Positions 35,553 to 45,876 of a DNA stretch of 64,000 nt are shown here, piece by piece. Under the pieces are notes generated by a model. The model had not been told where the DNA came from. It was given only the letters and a program-made list of their open reading frames with translations, and did not search any database. Where the stretch lies: assembly GCA_018222805.1 (NCBI GenBank), contig JAAEZQ010000018.1:1-64000 (forward strand), given 5' to 3'. A program made the translations under genes and the position numbers. Source of the DNA: Vibrionaceae bacterium. GTDB lineage: Bacteria > Pseudomonadota > Gammaproteobacteria > Enterobacterales > Vibrionaceae. Each line of letters starts with the position of its first letter. The first letter of the stretch is position 1.

Positions 35553-36521
35553 CTAAGCCACTCGTAATTTCGCTGACACCAATTCATCGCGATATCGTTG
35601 AATATGCTCAACAATAGGTGCAGCTTTATTAAAGGTGCGGATTTCACGGAACAAATCTTTTGCTTCTGGGTAAGATTGACGCAAATAAGAGAACCATTGT
35701 TTAACTCGATTCGGATAGTACAACCCTTTATCGCCTTTGATCTCAAACTTAGAGTAGTAAATCAACAATTCGACCACTTCTGGCCAAGACATAGGCTGGT
35801 GGTTGTGTTTTACCATATTTCCTAGGTTTGGAATGTTAAACGCGCCTCGGCAGACCATCAATGAGTCAACTCCTGTGGTTTCAATACAGCGTTGACCGTC
35901 TTCGTGGTTCCAGATCTCACCATTGGCTATTAATGGAATAGAGAATCGCTCGCGGATTTTCGTAATGTATTCCCATTTGATCTCTGAAGCTTTATACCCG
36001 CCTTGCTTGGTTCGGGCATGAACCGTTAGCTCATTTGCGCCAGCAGACTGGATTGCATCGACAATCTCGAAGCAGTCTTCAGGGTTTTCCCAACCCAAGC
36101 GGATTTTAGCGCTAACCGGGATGTTTTCAGGTACTGCTTCACGGCACGCTTTTACTACACGATGAATCAACTCTGGATGTTGAAGAAGTGCTGCGCCGCC
36201 TTTACTTTTGTTCACCATTTTTGCAGGGCAACCAAAGTTGATATCGATACCACGAGCACCAAGTTCAGCGGCTTTGATAGCGTTTTCTGCCATCCAATTT
36301 GGTTCTTGGCCCAATAATTGAACATGTACAGGCACACCCGATGTGGTTTGAGAACCCTGCAGCAATTCGGGACACAAACGATGGAATACGTGATCCGGCA
36401 ATAACTGGTCTATAACTCGAACGAATTCAGTTACACAAAGATCATAGTCGTTTATTTCGGTCAAAATTTGGCGCATCAAATGGTCTAATACGCCTTCCAT
36501 TGGGCCTAATACAACTCGCAT
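35553..36521 (-). CDS. dusC: tRNA-dihydrouridine(16) synthase DusC
   Basis: 322 aa. It reduces uridine 16 in the tRNA D loop with FMN and NADPH. FMN-barrel motifs: LGPMEGVLDHLMR at the start, INFGCPAKMVNKSKGGAALL with the catalytic cysteine (about residue 99), SAKIRLGW, TVHARTKQGGY, IPLIANGEIW. Starting MRVVLGPMEGV and carrying VNKSKGG matches DusC better than DusA or DusB. Single gene. Confidence 0.93.
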   Translation of the reverse strand: MRVVLGPMEGVLDHLMRQILTEINDYDLCVTEFVRVIDQLLPDHVFHRLCPELLQGSQTTSGVPVHVQLLGQEPNWMAENAIKAAELGARGIDINFGCPAKMVNKSKGGAALLQHPELIHRVVKACREAVPENIPVSAKIRLGWENPEDCFEIVDAIQSAGANELTVHARTKQGGYKASEIKWEYITKIRERFSIPLIANGEIWNHEDGQRCIETTGVDSLMVCRGAFNIPNLGNMVKHNHQPMSWPEVVELLIYYSKFEIKGDKGLYYPNRVKQWFSYLRQSYPEAKDLFREIRTFNKAAPIVEHIQRYRDELVSAKLRVA

Positions 36522-36689
36522 AGTTTGCCTAATACAGTTTGGTGATAAAAGGAGGGCGATTGTAGCGATGTAAACCTAGTTTGTCATTAAAAGACTCGAA
36601 GCGCTTATATTATCAAACTGGTGTAGCAAGGTTACGTGGGATAAAGCTCTGGGGTATAATGCTGGCAAATTTATGGGAAACCAGATGTC

Positions 36690-37298
36690 ATGCAATACAC
36701 ATTGATCGAAAAGGGTGAGGTTCAGCTAGATGAATCTTCACTGTTCATTGAAGGGGCTGTGTTAGCCGCAAACCTAACGACTAAGCCCTTGGCTCCAGAG
36801 ACTTGGTTAGAGCCGCTATTAGGGGCTGACTTTAAAGCAATTCAACCTGTGGTTGAAGAGCAGATTCACAAGCAGCACAATCGTACTCTGCGTAACGAGT
36901 ATTCAGTGCTCGCTCTGACAGACAATAATCCCGAGCAACTGGCTGACTTCGCTGAAGGATTCATGTCGGTTTGGCCTCTGATTGAAGAGCAGTGGCAAGG
37001 TACTGAGCTCAATGACGGTTTACAGCGCATGCTACAAGCGTTGTTAACGACCATGATGCTAGCGATCGATGAATCAGCGACCCAACAACACATGCGTGAT
37101 GCGGGTATTGAGAACCCACCAGCACTGAGTGATCTGATTGATCAACTTGATTTGATGATAAGTGAAGTTGCATTCGGTGCGGATGAACTTATGGTTGGGA
37201 ACAAAGCAAAGAGCCTTAATCCATTTAAAGGTGTGGGTCGTAACGATCCTTGCCCGTGTGAAAGTGGCAAAAAATTCAAGCAGTGTTGCGGCAAATAA
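36690..37298 (+). CDS. YecA/UPF0149-type protein with C-terminal SEC-C zinc motif
   Basis: 202 aa, acidic, helical, no membrane segment. The N-terminal UPF0149-like domain contains the NPEQLADFAEGFMSVWP stretch (about 78-96). The last 20 residues are VGRNDPCPCESGKKFKQCCGK, a SEC-C motif that binds zinc, also found in SecA. Function unknown; a link to protein export or ribosome-associated factors is only suggested by the motif. A TATAAT box lies about 30 bases upstream. Single gene with a terminator. Confidence 0.85.
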   Translation: MQYTLIEKGEVQLDESSLFIEGAVLAANLTTKPLAPETWLEPLLGADFKAIQPVVEEQIHKQHNRTLRNEYSVLALTDNNPEQLADFAEGFMSVWPLIEEQWQGTELNDGLQRMLQALLTTMMLAIDESATQQHMRDAGIENPPALSDLIDQLDLMISEVAFGADELMVGNKAKSLNPFKGVGRNDPCPCESGKKFKQCCGK

Positions 37299-37333
37299 TC
37301 AGAGTTCTTCTGATTTAATGCGAAAGATTATGT

Positions 37334-37365
37334 AAAGCCGACCGTGAGGTCGGCTTTGTTGTTTT
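37334..37365 (+). terminator. Terminator of the YecA-like gene
   Basis: Perfect stem AAAGCCGACC/GGTCGGCTTT with a GTGA tetraloop and T-rich tail. Confidence 0.85.
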
Positions 37366-37366
37366 T

Positions 37367-37543
37367 ACCCAAGTGACTTGACGCGGAAATCGTGTCAGTG
37401 ACACGCTCCGAAGGGCGATCTGTCTTGGCTCACAGTCTTTGTAACGATTTTTGATTTAGAACCACTAGACCTTCAAATCGTTGCTGCGTTTGTAAACCAA
37501 GTTATTCTCGCTGAGCCTAGCATCTTGAGGTTATTTGGGTATA
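37367..37543. repeat. Palindromic intergenic element, probably a dispersed Vibrio repeat
   Basis: The ends are imperfect inverted repeats: TACCCAAGTGACTTG on the left and, read from the right on the other strand, TACCCAAATAACCTCAAG. Inside are a perfect CGTGTCA/TGACACG hairpin and AACGATTT/AAATCGTT. I recall ACCCAAGT/CTCAAG-ended sequences as frequent intergenic repeats in Harveyi-clade genomes, but this window has no second copy. No open frame is present. Confidence 0.5.
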
Positions 37544-37547
37544 TGTT

Positions 37548-38084
37548 TTAAAGGATCGGGTTTTTACGTCTTGCTGGGAAAAACTGAGCAATCACGACAA
37601 GAGCGAGGAAGACCAGGTTACCTGCAAAAATGACCACTAACCATTGTGGCATAGATAATGTTAAGAACTGCCACACAATCTCCGAACAATCTCCGTAGGC
37701 TTCAAACATCCACGGCGCCCATTGATTCAGTGGAGCCCAGCTCGGGAAAGTCACGAATAAGTCACAGGTCGCAAACGGCGATGGATTGAACTGATAATCG
37801 ACGTGTTGCAGCGCAAGTAACAGGCCTTTGTATGCACTAAGACCCCATGTGATAAAACCTAGCCATCGGAAGAGTGGATTGCTAGGTGATATCAAGCCGA
37901 TAATTGCAGCTCCGCCAATTCCCAACATTGCCACTCGCTCGTAAATACACATTACACACGGAGCCAACATCATGACGTGTTGAAAGTAGAGGGCACATGC
38001 TTCAAAGAAAATGATAAAAAAGAGAAGAAGCATCCAAGATAAACGTCCCTTGGAAAACTGGTTTAGTGATCTAAAAATATTCAC
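37548..38084 (-). CDS. dsbB: Disulfide bond formation protein DsbB
   Basis: 178 aa inner-membrane protein with four helices. It reoxidises DsbA and passes electrons to quinone. The two periplasmic cysteine pairs are at C43/C46 (APCVMC) and C107/C133 (ATCDLF, YGDCSE), matching E. coli C41/C44 and C104/C130. R50 follows the first pair (IYERVAMLG), the quinone-binding arginine. It is downstream of nhaB on the same strand, the order also seen in E. coli, with a hairpin between. Confidence 0.96.
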   Translation of the reverse strand: MNIFRSLNQFSKGRLSWMLLLFFIIFFEACALYFQHVMMLAPCVMCIYERVAMLGIGGAAIIGLISPSNPLFRWLGFITWGLSAYKGLLLALQHVDYQFNPSPFATCDLFVTFPSWAPLNQWAPWMFEAYGDCSEIVWQFLTLSMPQWLVVIFAGNLVFLALVVIAQFFPARRKNPIL

Positions 38085-38108
38085 GGTTTCAATCCTGTCT
38101 GAAAATAG

Positions 38109-38136
38109 AAAAAGCTCTGATTACTCAGAGCTTTTT
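38109..38136 (-). terminator. Hairpin between nhaB and dsbB
   Basis: Perfect 12-bp stem AAAAAGCTCTGA/TCAGAGCTTTTT with a 4-nt loop and T run on the minus strand. It would end nhaB transcription or reduce read-through into dsbB. Confidence 0.8.
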
Positions 38137-38202
38137 ATCGTGGATAAGTTTCTTAATCAACTTAAATATTAGGGTATGTTAACCTTAGAAGGTCAACACG
38201 TC

Positions 38203-39789
38203 CTAATGACCGCCTGAAACAGCTGGAGTTAAATCAACATTGTGCTGAGTTATCCAGCCCGCTTCGTAGAAAGACGCGGTTGCTGGTTCTAAGAAGAACA
38301 TAATCCCCATCAAACCTACAATCGCTAACACCACAGTGTATGGCAATGCCATGATAACCATTCGACCATAAGAAAGGCGAATAAGCGGTGCAAGTGCGGA
38401 AGTTAGCAAGAATAGAAACGCAGCTTGTCCGTTTGGTGTCGCTACTGAAGGCAAGTTAGTACCGGTGTTGATAGCCACAGCCAGTAAATCGAACTGTTCA
38501 CGGGTAATCAAGCCTTCTACAAGAGCTGTTTTCACTTCATTAATGTAAACCGTACCAACAAACACATTGTCCGAAACCATGGATAGCAAGCCGTTTGCGA
38601 CGTAGAACAGAGCGAGCTGTGTCCCTTTGTCTTCTACAGCGAGTACAGCATCAATAACTGGTTTAAATAGCTGCTGATCTATGATTACGGCGACGACAGA
38701 GAAGAACACGGCGAGTAAGGAGGTAAATGGCAATGCTTCTTCAAACGCTTTACCCATTGAATGTTCATCAATAACACCAGTAAACGACGTTGCCAGAATT
38801 ATAACCGAAAGCCCGATCAGGCCAACCGCAGCCAAGTGTAGTGCAAGAGCAACAATTAGCCATACTGCGATAAAGCCCTGAACCCAAAGCTTAGCCACAT
38901 CTTGTTTAGTGCGTGTTTTACGCTCTTCGCGGTCGAAGTCGACAAGGATTTGGCGAACGTTATTGGGCAGTTTTGAGCCGTAACCAAAGACTTTTAGCTT
39001 TTCTACCAATGCACAAGTAATCAAGCCACAGAATAGAACAGGTAACGTAACGGGTGACATTCGAATCAGGAATTCGCCGAAAAACCAACCAGCCTGATCG
39101 GCAATGATAAGGTTTTGAGGCTCACCCACCATGGTGGTTACACCACCAAGTGCAGTACCCACGCCCGCGTGCATTAGCAATGAACGTAAGAATGCACGGT
39201 AGTTTTCCAGGTCATCACGAGTTAGCTCGGTGATGGTGTCATCTTGTGTATGGTCATGGTCACCAATAGGGTTACCTGACGCCACTTTGTGGTAAATCGA
39301 GTAGAAGCCTACTGCAACGCTGATAACCACAGCAATAACGGTCAGCGCATCCAAAAACGCAGATAAAAACGCCGCGGCAAAACAGAATGCCAGTGACAGA
39401 AGCGTTTTTGAGCGAATGCCAAGTAATATTTTGGTAAAAATAAACAGCAGAAGGTGCTTCATGAAGTAGATACCGGCAACCATGAATATTAGAAGTAACA
39501 ACACTTCAATATTCGCTACCAACTCATGTTTCACTTGTGCAGGGCTAGTCATCCCAATTGCAATGGCTTCGATTGCAAGTAAACCACCTGGCTGTAATGG
39601 GTAGCATTTTAACGCCATTGCTAACGTGAAAATAAATTCAGCGACCAGCAACCATCCAGCAACAAATGGACTGATAAAAAAGAAAACAATAGGGTTAATT
39701 ATTAAGAAGGCTATAATGGCAACTTTGTACCAATCAGGCGCTTTACCTAGAAAGTTCTTGATAAAAGCGTTTCCGAGCGATATCGGCAT
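38203..39789 (-). CDS. nhaB: Na+/H+ antiporter NhaB
   Basis: 528 aa, about 12 membrane helices. Matches NhaB over its length: [22 protein letters not shown] at the start, [19 protein letters not shown] (about 140-158), [27 protein letters not shown] (about 209-235), [28 protein letters not shown] near the end. It exports Na+ in exchange for protons; in vibrios this supports the sodium cycle used by flagella and the Nqr pump. It is divergent from fadR, as in E. coli, with a 641-base gap. Confidence 0.97.
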   Translation of the reverse strand: MPISLGNAFIKNFLGKAPDWYKVAIIAFLIINPIVFFFISPFVAGWLLVAEFIFTLAMALKCYPLQPGGLLAIEAIAIGMTSPAQVKHELVANIEVLLLLIFMVAGIYFMKHLLLFIFTKILLGIRSKTLLSLAFCFAAAFLSAFLDALTVIAVVISVAVGFYSIYHKVASGNPIGDHDHTQDDTITELTRDDLENYRAFLRSLLMHAGVGTALGGVTTMVGEPQNLIIADQAGWFFGEFLIRMSPVTLPVLFCGLITCALVEKLKVFGYGSKLPNNVRQILVDFDREERKTRTKQDVAKLWVQGFIAVWLIVALALHLAAVGLIGLSVIILATSFTGVIDEHSMGKAFEEALPFTSLLAVFFSVVAVIIDQQLFKPVIDAVLAVEDKGTQLALFYVANGLLSMVSDNVFVGTVYINEVKTALVEGLITREQFDLLAVAINTGTNLPSVATPNGQAAFLFLLTSALAPLIRLSYGRMVIMALPYTVVLAIVGLMGIMFFLEPATASFYEAGWITQHNVDLTPAVSGGH

Positions 39790-40430
39790 GATAAATCTCT
39801 TTATAATAAATTTATGAATAGATACTACAAATTAGTGCATAAGTACTTGTTTATTGGACTTATTGGTTAGCCTTTTAAAACAGTAACTTAGTAAAACAAC
39901 AATCCTTTGTTTTATTGTAGTCTTGCCAAGTTACTTCCTTTGAACTTAAGCACCGCTCATTTTCGATCGCAAACTCTACACTCACGTTTTTAATAGTCAA
40001 TAACAAAGCGCAAGGCTTCTGACTTAAATAACTTTTCTAATGTAATAACGCGATCGAACGTGCGGTATTATATCATGAAAGTTTTAGAAAACTCCTTTTG
40101 GGACTCTAAATGACGACTAGGTGCGAAAAATAATAATGTAACTGAAAAATTTGTTGAGCGAGTACAAACTAATTTTTTATATTTTAAATATAAAAGTGTG
40201 ACTAAAGTTTCGTTATTTTTCGAGGAATTATGGCCATTACTTTTCAAGTAAAATGTTGGTTTTACTTGTTATAGGTAGGTTAGTAATGATTCACTATTGA
40301 GACTGCATGTAGAGTTTTTGCTCTATTTTTGAGGTGTTTCAAATATTGTTCGTTAGTTTTCTCAAACCGTTAACTAGTGGTATGATGAGTAGTATCGACC
40401 CTCAAAAATCAATATTGGATAAAACGTAGA
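39790..40430. other. Divergent region nhaB/fadR
   Basis: 641 bases, about two-thirds A+T, no credible gene on either strand. It contains a 21-base perfect palindrome made only of A and T at 40175-40195 and AGTTTTAGAAAACT near 40080. Both promoters must lie here; no operator can be named. Confidence 0.5.
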
Positions 40431-41270
40431 ATGGTCATAAAGGCGAAAAGCCCTGCTGGATTTGCAGAAAAGTACATTATCGAGAGCATTTGGAACGGCC
40501 GTTTTCCTCCGGGCTCAATTTTACCTGCTGAGCGTGAGCTGTCTGAACTGATCGGTGTTACGCGCACAACATTGCGAGAGGTTCTTCAACGTTTAGCACG
40601 TGATGGATGGTTGACCATTCAGCATGGCAAACCAACAAAAGTAAACCAATTCATGGAGACGTCAGGTCTGCATATTTTGGATACGCTGATGACCTTGGAT
40701 GTCGATAATGCAACGAATATTGTAGAAGATTTGCTTGCAGCACGCACGAACATCAGCCCTATCTTCATGCGTTACGCGTTTAAGATGAATAAAGAAAGCT
40801 CTGAGCGTACTATCAAGAACGTGATTGAGTCTTGTGAAGCACTTATGAATGCCAAGTCTTGGGATGAATTTATCGCCTCTTCTCCGTATGCAGAGAAGGT
40901 TCTGCAAAACGTTAAAGAAGACAACGAGAAGGACGAGGCGAAGCGACAAGAGATCCTTATCGCTAAAACGTTCAACTTCTACGACTATATGTTGTTTCAG
41001 CGTTTAGCATTCCATTCTGGCAACCAGATTTATGGTCTTATCTTTAACGGATTGAAAAAGCTGTATGACCGTGTCGGCAGCTACTACTTCTCAAATCCAG
41101 CTTCTCGCGAGTTGGCGTTAAAATTCTACCGTCAGCTGCTGGAAACGTGTGAAAATGCGGAGCGTGATCAGCTTCCTGTTGTTATTCGTCATTACGGTAT
41201 CGAAAGCGCGTTGATCTGGAATGAAATGAAGAAGCAGTTACCAACCAGCTTTACCGAAGATGATAGCTAA
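40431..41270 (+). CDS. fadR: Fatty acid metabolism regulator FadR, long Vibrio form
   Basis: 279 aa, 40 longer than E. coli FadR (239). N-terminal GntR winged helix ([55 protein letters not shown], residues about 16-70), where [19 protein letters not shown] is the DNA-reading element. The extra block lies at about 138-178 ([16 protein letters not shown]...[10 protein letters not shown]). In V. cholerae this insertion creates a second acyl-CoA site and strengthens ligand response. FadR represses beta-oxidation and activates unsaturated fatty-acid synthesis. Single gene. Confidence 0.97.
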   Translation: MVIKAKSPAGFAEKYIIESIWNGRFPPGSILPAERELSELIGVTRTTLREVLQRLARDGWLTIQHGKPTKVNQFMETSGLHILDTLMTLDVDNATNIVEDLLAARTNISPIFMRYAFKMNKESSERTIKNVIESCEALMNAKSWDEFIASSPYAEKVLQNVKEDNEKDEAKRQEILIAKTFNFYDYMLFQRLAFHSGNQIYGLIFNGLKKLYDRVGSYYFSNPASRELALKFYRQLLETCENAERDQLPVVIRHYGIESALIWNEMKKQLPTSFTEDDS

Positions 41271-41294
41271 GTTTAATACTTGCTCATAGTTATA

Positions 41295-41325
41295 AAAAAC
41301 CGCAGACAAGGTCTGCGGTTTTTTA
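41295..41325. terminator. Bidirectional terminator after fadR
   Basis: Perfect 14-bp stem AAAAAACCGCAGAC/GTCTGCGGTTTTTT with a 3-nt loop between convergent genes. Confidence 0.92.
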
Positions 41326-41349
41326 TTGCCTTATTTACAGTGATGGGGG

Positions 41350-42156
41350 TTACGCTAGAGTGAGTCTGGGAAGAGGTAAGTAAAGTTCTTCAACGATAGT
41401 AGAAAGTACCTGGTCGTACGTATTAAAAATCGTTAAAGACAAGTCTGAAGTAATATCATAGAGCTGTTCTTCTGTCAGCCCTGTGACTCTACCCTCAACA
41501 TAGTCGTGTAACGCTTGTATCGAACGGACGGCGACAGGCGACGCTACACCCAGGGGCTCAATCACTGCTAATTGATTCAGTTTGCGAAGCATGATGGACG
41601 CGGTGCTCTTTAAGCGTTCTTGATCGGACTCATCATCAAAATCTCTGATACAAATACGTAGTTGTGTGAGGGTTTCGAGATTATCTATGATGGCTTGCCA
41701 GCTAATGTGGTATTCATCATGAAGTTCATCTCTTTGCTCAATAGCCAGCCAAGCGATAGTTACCTCATCCATTAAGAACAGGCAGTGACGGATGAGTTTA
41801 CCATGCTCCATCTGATTTCGAGCTACACTGTTGTCCCGCCATTGTTCTAGCACCTTACCTACTTTTATCTGTAGGACTCTATACATAGGTTTATTTTCCA
41901 AGCGTGATGACTCCACAATAAGGTGCAGTTTCTGTGTCAAAACCTGATTGATTTCCTCTATTTCTTGCTCTTTATTTTTTTTGAATTGAATAGAGTAGTG
42001 TGTCGCAGCACGGTGACGACGAAGTAGGTGCACTACATCACGTAGTAGCGTTAGTAACTGATATTTGCTCGCATGCTGTTGCTCTCTTTTTGAGGAAAGG
42101 TGGTAAATACCAGCGAGAATCACTATAGACAGTAATGTCGAAATCAAAACAAACAT
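41350..42156 (-). CDS. Unknown protein with one N-terminal membrane anchor, NIT-like
   Basis: 268 aa. One hydrophobic helix at residues 2-20 (FVLISTLLSIVILAGIYHL), the rest helical and charged. The stretch LLRDVVHLLRRHRAATHYSIQF resembles the first helix of nitrate/nitrite-sensing (NIT) domains, which typically have a dense Arg/His pattern there. The match is weak and no signalling output domain (HAMP, kinase, GGDEF) follows. No RNA-binding or catalytic motif is seen. It is a single gene, convergent with fadR. A helical sensor or scaffold is the best guess, with low certainty. Confidence 0.6.
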   Translation of the reverse strand: MFVLISTLLSIVILAGIYHLSSKREQQHASKYQLLTLLRDVVHLLRRHRAATHYSIQFKKNKEQEIEEINQVLTQKLHLIVESSRLENKPMYRVLQIKVGKVLEQWRDNSVARNQMEHGKLIRHCLFLMDEVTIAWLAIEQRDELHDEYHISWQAIIDNLETLTQLRICIRDFDDESDQERLKSTASIMLRKLNQLAVIEPLGVASPVAVRSIQALHDYVEGRVTGLTEEQLYDITSDLSLTIFNTYDQVLSTIVEELYLPLPRLTLA

Positions 42157-42310
42157 GACTAACTCCTTGTTAGTTCTTAAGATCTAGCAAAGGTAGTTAT
42201 GCAAAATTTATTCCCAATTGGTTTTATATATAAACGGTGCCCGAAAGACCTAAATTGTTAGTTTTGCTCAATTTTGGTGCGATAAATGCACAATATTGTG
42301 AAATTGATCA

Positions 42311-42338
42311 AAAAATCCCCGCCATTTTGGCGGGGATT
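42311..42338 (-). terminator. Terminator of metG
   Basis: Perfect stem AATCCCCGCC/GGCGGGGATT with a 4-nt loop, then a T run on the minus strand. Confidence 0.9.
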
Positions 42339-42371
42339 CTGTGAAGTAAGTCTTAACTCGTTAATGGCGAA

Positions 42372-44447
42372 TTACATTACGCGCATACCAGGCTGAGCAC
42401 CTTCGTGTGGCTCAAGAATCCATAGGTCACTGCCGCCAGGGCCAGCTGCTAGGATCATGCCTTCAGACATACCAAACTTCATCTTACGAGGTTTTAGGTT
42501 GGCTACCATTACGGTTAGCTTGCCTTCTAGCTCTTCAGGTTTGTACGCTGACTTGATGCCAGAGAACACTTGACGAGTTTCACCACCGATATCCAATTGG
42601 AACTTAAGCAGTTTGTTTGCTTTTGGCACTTCTTCACAAGAGATGATGCGAGCGATACGCATATCTACTGCAGCAAAAGCGTCGAACTCAATCTCTTCAG
42701 CGATTGGATCTTTGTCTAACTCAGTTTGGCTAGCCTTGTTCTTTTCCGCTTCGGCTTTTTCTTTCGCCGCCATTTCTGCCGCCGCATCTTCTTTTGACGC
42801 TTCGATCATCGCTTCGATGTTCTTAGGATCAATACGGTTGAACAGTGCTTTGAACTTAGTGATTTCGTGACCTGTTAGCGGCGCAGCGATGTTTTCCCAA
42901 GTCAGTTCTTGGTTTAGGAACGCTTCAGTACGTGCAGCAAGTGCTGGCATTACTGGTTTTAGGTAAGTCATTAGCACGCGGAACAGGTTGATACCCACAG
43001 AACAGATTTCTTGTAGTTCCTGATCTTTGCCTTCTTCTTTTGCTACAACCCACGGTGCTTTTTCGTCAACGTATTGGTTAGCTTTGTCTGCCAGTGCAGT
43101 AATTTCTCGGATTGCACGACCAAATTCACGCGTTTCGTAAAGCTCAGCGATACGGTCAGCGGCAGCAACGAACTCGTTGTACAGCTCAGGCTCTGCAAAA
43201 TTATCAGACAGCTTGCCTTCAAAACGTTTCGCGATGAAGCCAGCGTTACGTGATGCTAGGTTAACGATCTTGTTCACAACGTCAGCGTTTACGCGCTGAG
43301 TGAAGTCTTCAAGGTTAAGGTCTAGGTCGTCGATACGGCTGTTTAGCTTCGCCGCGTAGTAGTAACGTAGACATTCTGGGTCTAGGTGCTCTAGGTAAGT
43401 ACTCGCTTTCACGAACGTACCTTTAGACTTCGACATTTTCGCGCCGTTCACCGTTACGTAACCGTGGACGAATACGTTGTTCGGCTTGCGGAAACCAGAG
43501 CCTTCTAGCATTGCTGGCCAGAATAGGCTGTGGAAGTACACAATGTCTTTACCGATGAAGTGGTACAGTTCTGCTGAGCTGTCTTTGTTCCAGTACTCGT
43601 CGAAGTCTAGATCGTCGCGCTTGTCACATAGGTTTTTGAAAGAGCCCATGTAGCCGATAGGAGCGTCTAGCCATACGTAGAAGAACTTGTTCTTCTCACC
43701 TGGGATCTCGAAACCAAAGTAAGGCGCATCACGTGAGATATCCCACTGTTGCAGGCCAGATTCAAACCACTCTTGCATCTTGTTCGCGGTTTCAGCTTGT
43801 AGCGAGCCAGAGCGAGTCCACTCTTTTAGCATGCTTTCAAACTGAGGCAGGTCGAAGAAGAAGTGCTCAGAATCTTTCATTACTGGCGTCGCACCAGAAA
43901 CGGCAGATTTCGGATTGATCAGTTCTGTCGGGCTGTAAGTCTCACCACAGTTGTCACAGTTGTCACCGTACTGGTCTTCAGACTTACATTTCGGACAGGT
44001 ACCTTTTACGAAACGGTCCGGTAGGAACATCTCTTTTTCTGGGTCGAACAACTGAGAAATCGTGCGGCTAGAAATAAAGCCGTTTTTCTTTAGCTCAAGG
44101 TAGATGTGCGAAGCCAGCTCGCGGTTCTCTTCTGAGTGCGTGCTGTGGTAGTTATCAAAGCTGATATCAAAGCCAGCAAAGTCTTTTTGATGCTCTTCGC
44201 TAACTGCGGCAATCATCTCTTCAGGAGTAATACCCATCTGTTGCGCTTTAAGCATGATTGGCGTGCCGTGAGCATCGTCAGCACAGATGAAGTTTACAGT
44301 GTTGCCGCGTAGGCGTTGGTAACGAACCCAAATGTCCGCTTGGATATGCTCAAGCATGTGGCCAAGGTGGATCGAACCGTTAGCGTACGGAAGGGCACAA
44401 GTTACCAGCATTTTTCTTGAAGAAAGAGGTCTTGGATCGTTTGCCAT
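42372..44447 (-). CDS. metG: Methionyl-tRNA synthetase
   Basis: 691 aa, the dimeric form (E. coli 677). Class I motifs HLGH at residues 27-30 and KMSKS in [11 protein letters not shown] (about 336-340). Zinc knuckle CPKC...CDNCG (about 145-162). Anticodon-binding helical domain in the middle. A charged Ala/Lys/Glu linker (about 545-585) leads to the C-terminal tRNA-binding/dimerisation domain ([31 protein letters not shown]). Divergent from apbC, as in E. coli (metG/mrp). Confidence 0.98.
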   Translation of the reverse strand: MANDPRPLSSRKMLVTCALPYANGSIHLGHMLEHIQADIWVRYQRLRGNTVNFICADDAHGTPIMLKAQQMGITPEEMIAAVSEEHQKDFAGFDISFDNYHSTHSEENRELASHIYLELKKNGFISSRTISQLFDPEKEMFLPDRFVKGTCPKCKSEDQYGDNCDNCGETYSPTELINPKSAVSGATPVMKDSEHFFFDLPQFESMLKEWTRSGSLQAETANKMQEWFESGLQQWDISRDAPYFGFEIPGEKNKFFYVWLDAPIGYMGSFKNLCDKRDDLDFDEYWNKDSSAELYHFIGKDIVYFHSLFWPAMLEGSGFRKPNNVFVHGYVTVNGAKMSKSKGTFVKASTYLEHLDPECLRYYYAAKLNSRIDDLDLNLEDFTQRVNADVVNKIVNLASRNAGFIAKRFEGKLSDNFAEPELYNEFVAAADRIAELYETREFGRAIREITALADKANQYVDEKAPWVVAKEEGKDQELQEICSVGINLFRVLMTYLKPVMPALAARTEAFLNQELTWENIAAPLTGHEITKFKALFNRIDPKNIEAMIEASKEDAAAEMAAKEKAEAEKNKASQTELDKDPIAEEIEFDAFAAVDMRIARIISCEEVPKANKLLKFQLDIGGETRQVFSGIKSAYKPEELEGKLTVMVANLKPRKMKFGMSEGMILAAGPGGSDLWILEPHEGAQPGMRVM

Positions 44448-44608
44448 ACTTAATATTCGCTTTTCTTGATAGGTATAAAGATTTTTGATGGATAATACTA
44501 CCCCATGAGCTCACTAACTCCAAGGTGTCAAACTGCGGAATGCCTTAGTTTTTTTGGGGTTCTGATTACGATAGGTCGGTGTTAGCATGGTACTCAAAAG
44601 GAGGGCGT

Positions 44609-45685
44609 ATGCACCAGTTCACTTCAAAACAAGATTTTTGCGATTGGTTTAACCAATTTCAACACCCACAATTGGTCGACAATTGGTCAGATATTAGCGG
44701 TGTCGTAACGATAACAGCACAAGGTGGTGTTGATATTACTTTGCCATTCGCAAGTAATGAGCTTCAAACATCGTTACACGATTGGATCAAGCAGCAGCAA
44801 AGCTCAGGGGGTGTGCCTGAGTTTCCATTTAAAATTGAATTGAGCGTCAAGGCTCTGGAAACACATGTAGCCAACGGTGTTAAAGGTGTCAAAAACATCA
44901 TCGCGGTAAGCTCGGCAAAAGGCGGGGTGGGGAAATCCACAACTGCAGTAAACTTAGCGTTGGCTATTGCTCAGTCTGGGGCAAAAGTGGGTCTGTTGGA
45001 TGCTGACATCTATGGTCCTTCGGTTCCTATGATGCTTGGCCAAGAAGATGCCAAACCAGAAGTACGTGATTCAAAATGGATGGAGCCTATTTTGGCTCAT
45101 GGGATCTATACTCATTCTATTGGCTATCTGGTTGACAAGTCAGAAGCGGCTATTTGGCGTGGTCCTATGGCCTCGAAAGCATTGTCACAACTACTTACCG
45201 AAACCGACTGGCCTGAATTGGACTACTTGGTTATCGACATGCCACCTGGTACAGGGGACATACAACTTACGTTGTCACAGCAAATTCCAGTGACAGGAAC
45301 GGTATTGGTGACGACACCACAAGACCTAGCATTGGCTGATGCACGCAAAGGTGCAGCAATGTTTAACAAAGTGAATGTGCCTGTTGTGGGTGTGGTTGAA
45401 AACATGAGCTATCACATCTGTAGCCAATGTGGTGCGACTGAACACATCTTTGGAATGGGTGGGGCTGAGAAAATGTGTCAGGAGTTTGGTTTAGCGCTGT
45501 TAGGCCAAATCCCATTGCATATCGCGATGCGTGAAGACATTGACGCTGGGGTGCCAACGGTTGCAAGAAGACCTGATAGTGAGCATGCAGGCTACTACAA
45601 ACAGCTCGCTGATCGTGTATGCAGCACGATGTATTGGCATGGAAAAGCCAAGCCAGATGCAATCAGTTTTACAATGGTGAATTGA
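44609..45685 (+). CDS. apbC: Iron-sulfur cluster carrier protein ApbC (Mrp)
   Basis: 358 aa from the ATG at 44609 with AAAAGGAGGG upstream; an upstream start at 44579 lacks one. P-loop NTPase of the Mrp/NBP35 family: deviant Walker A AKGGVGKSTTAVN (about 103-115), LLDADIYGPSVPMMLG, VIDMPPGTGD. The CXXC of HICSQCG (about residue 272) is the cluster-binding pair. It transfers [4Fe-4S] clusters to target enzymes. Divergent from metG. Confidence 0.95.
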   Translation: MHQFTSKQDFCDWFNQFQHPQLVDNWSDISGVVTITAQGGVDITLPFASNELQTSLHDWIKQQQSSGGVPEFPFKIELSVKALETHVANGVKGVKNIIAVSSAKGGVGKSTTAVNLALAIAQSGAKVGLLDADIYGPSVPMMLGQEDAKPEVRDSKWMEPILAHGIYTHSIGYLVDKSEAAIWRGPMASKALSQLLTETDWPELDYLVIDMPPGTGDIQLTLSQQIPVTGTVLVTTPQDLALADARKGAAMFNKVNVPVVGVVENMSYHICSQCGATEHIFGMGGAEKMCQEFGLALLGQIPLHIAMREDIDAGVPTVARRPDSEHAGYYKQLADRVCSTMYWHGKAKPDAISFTMVN

Positions 45686-45876
45686 TTCTTAACCAAGTTT
45701 GTTAAGTTTTATGGTTGAAAGTTGCATGTTTTAGTGCGTGCTCGGAGGTTAATCCTCCGAGTGGTTAGAAACTTATAACTAAACTCTAATTCCAGCTAGT
45801 AACTAAGAGGTGAACTCCCTATAATCACGCGGTTTATCTTTTTATGTCACTAGAAATCATCATCGGGTGCAAATTA

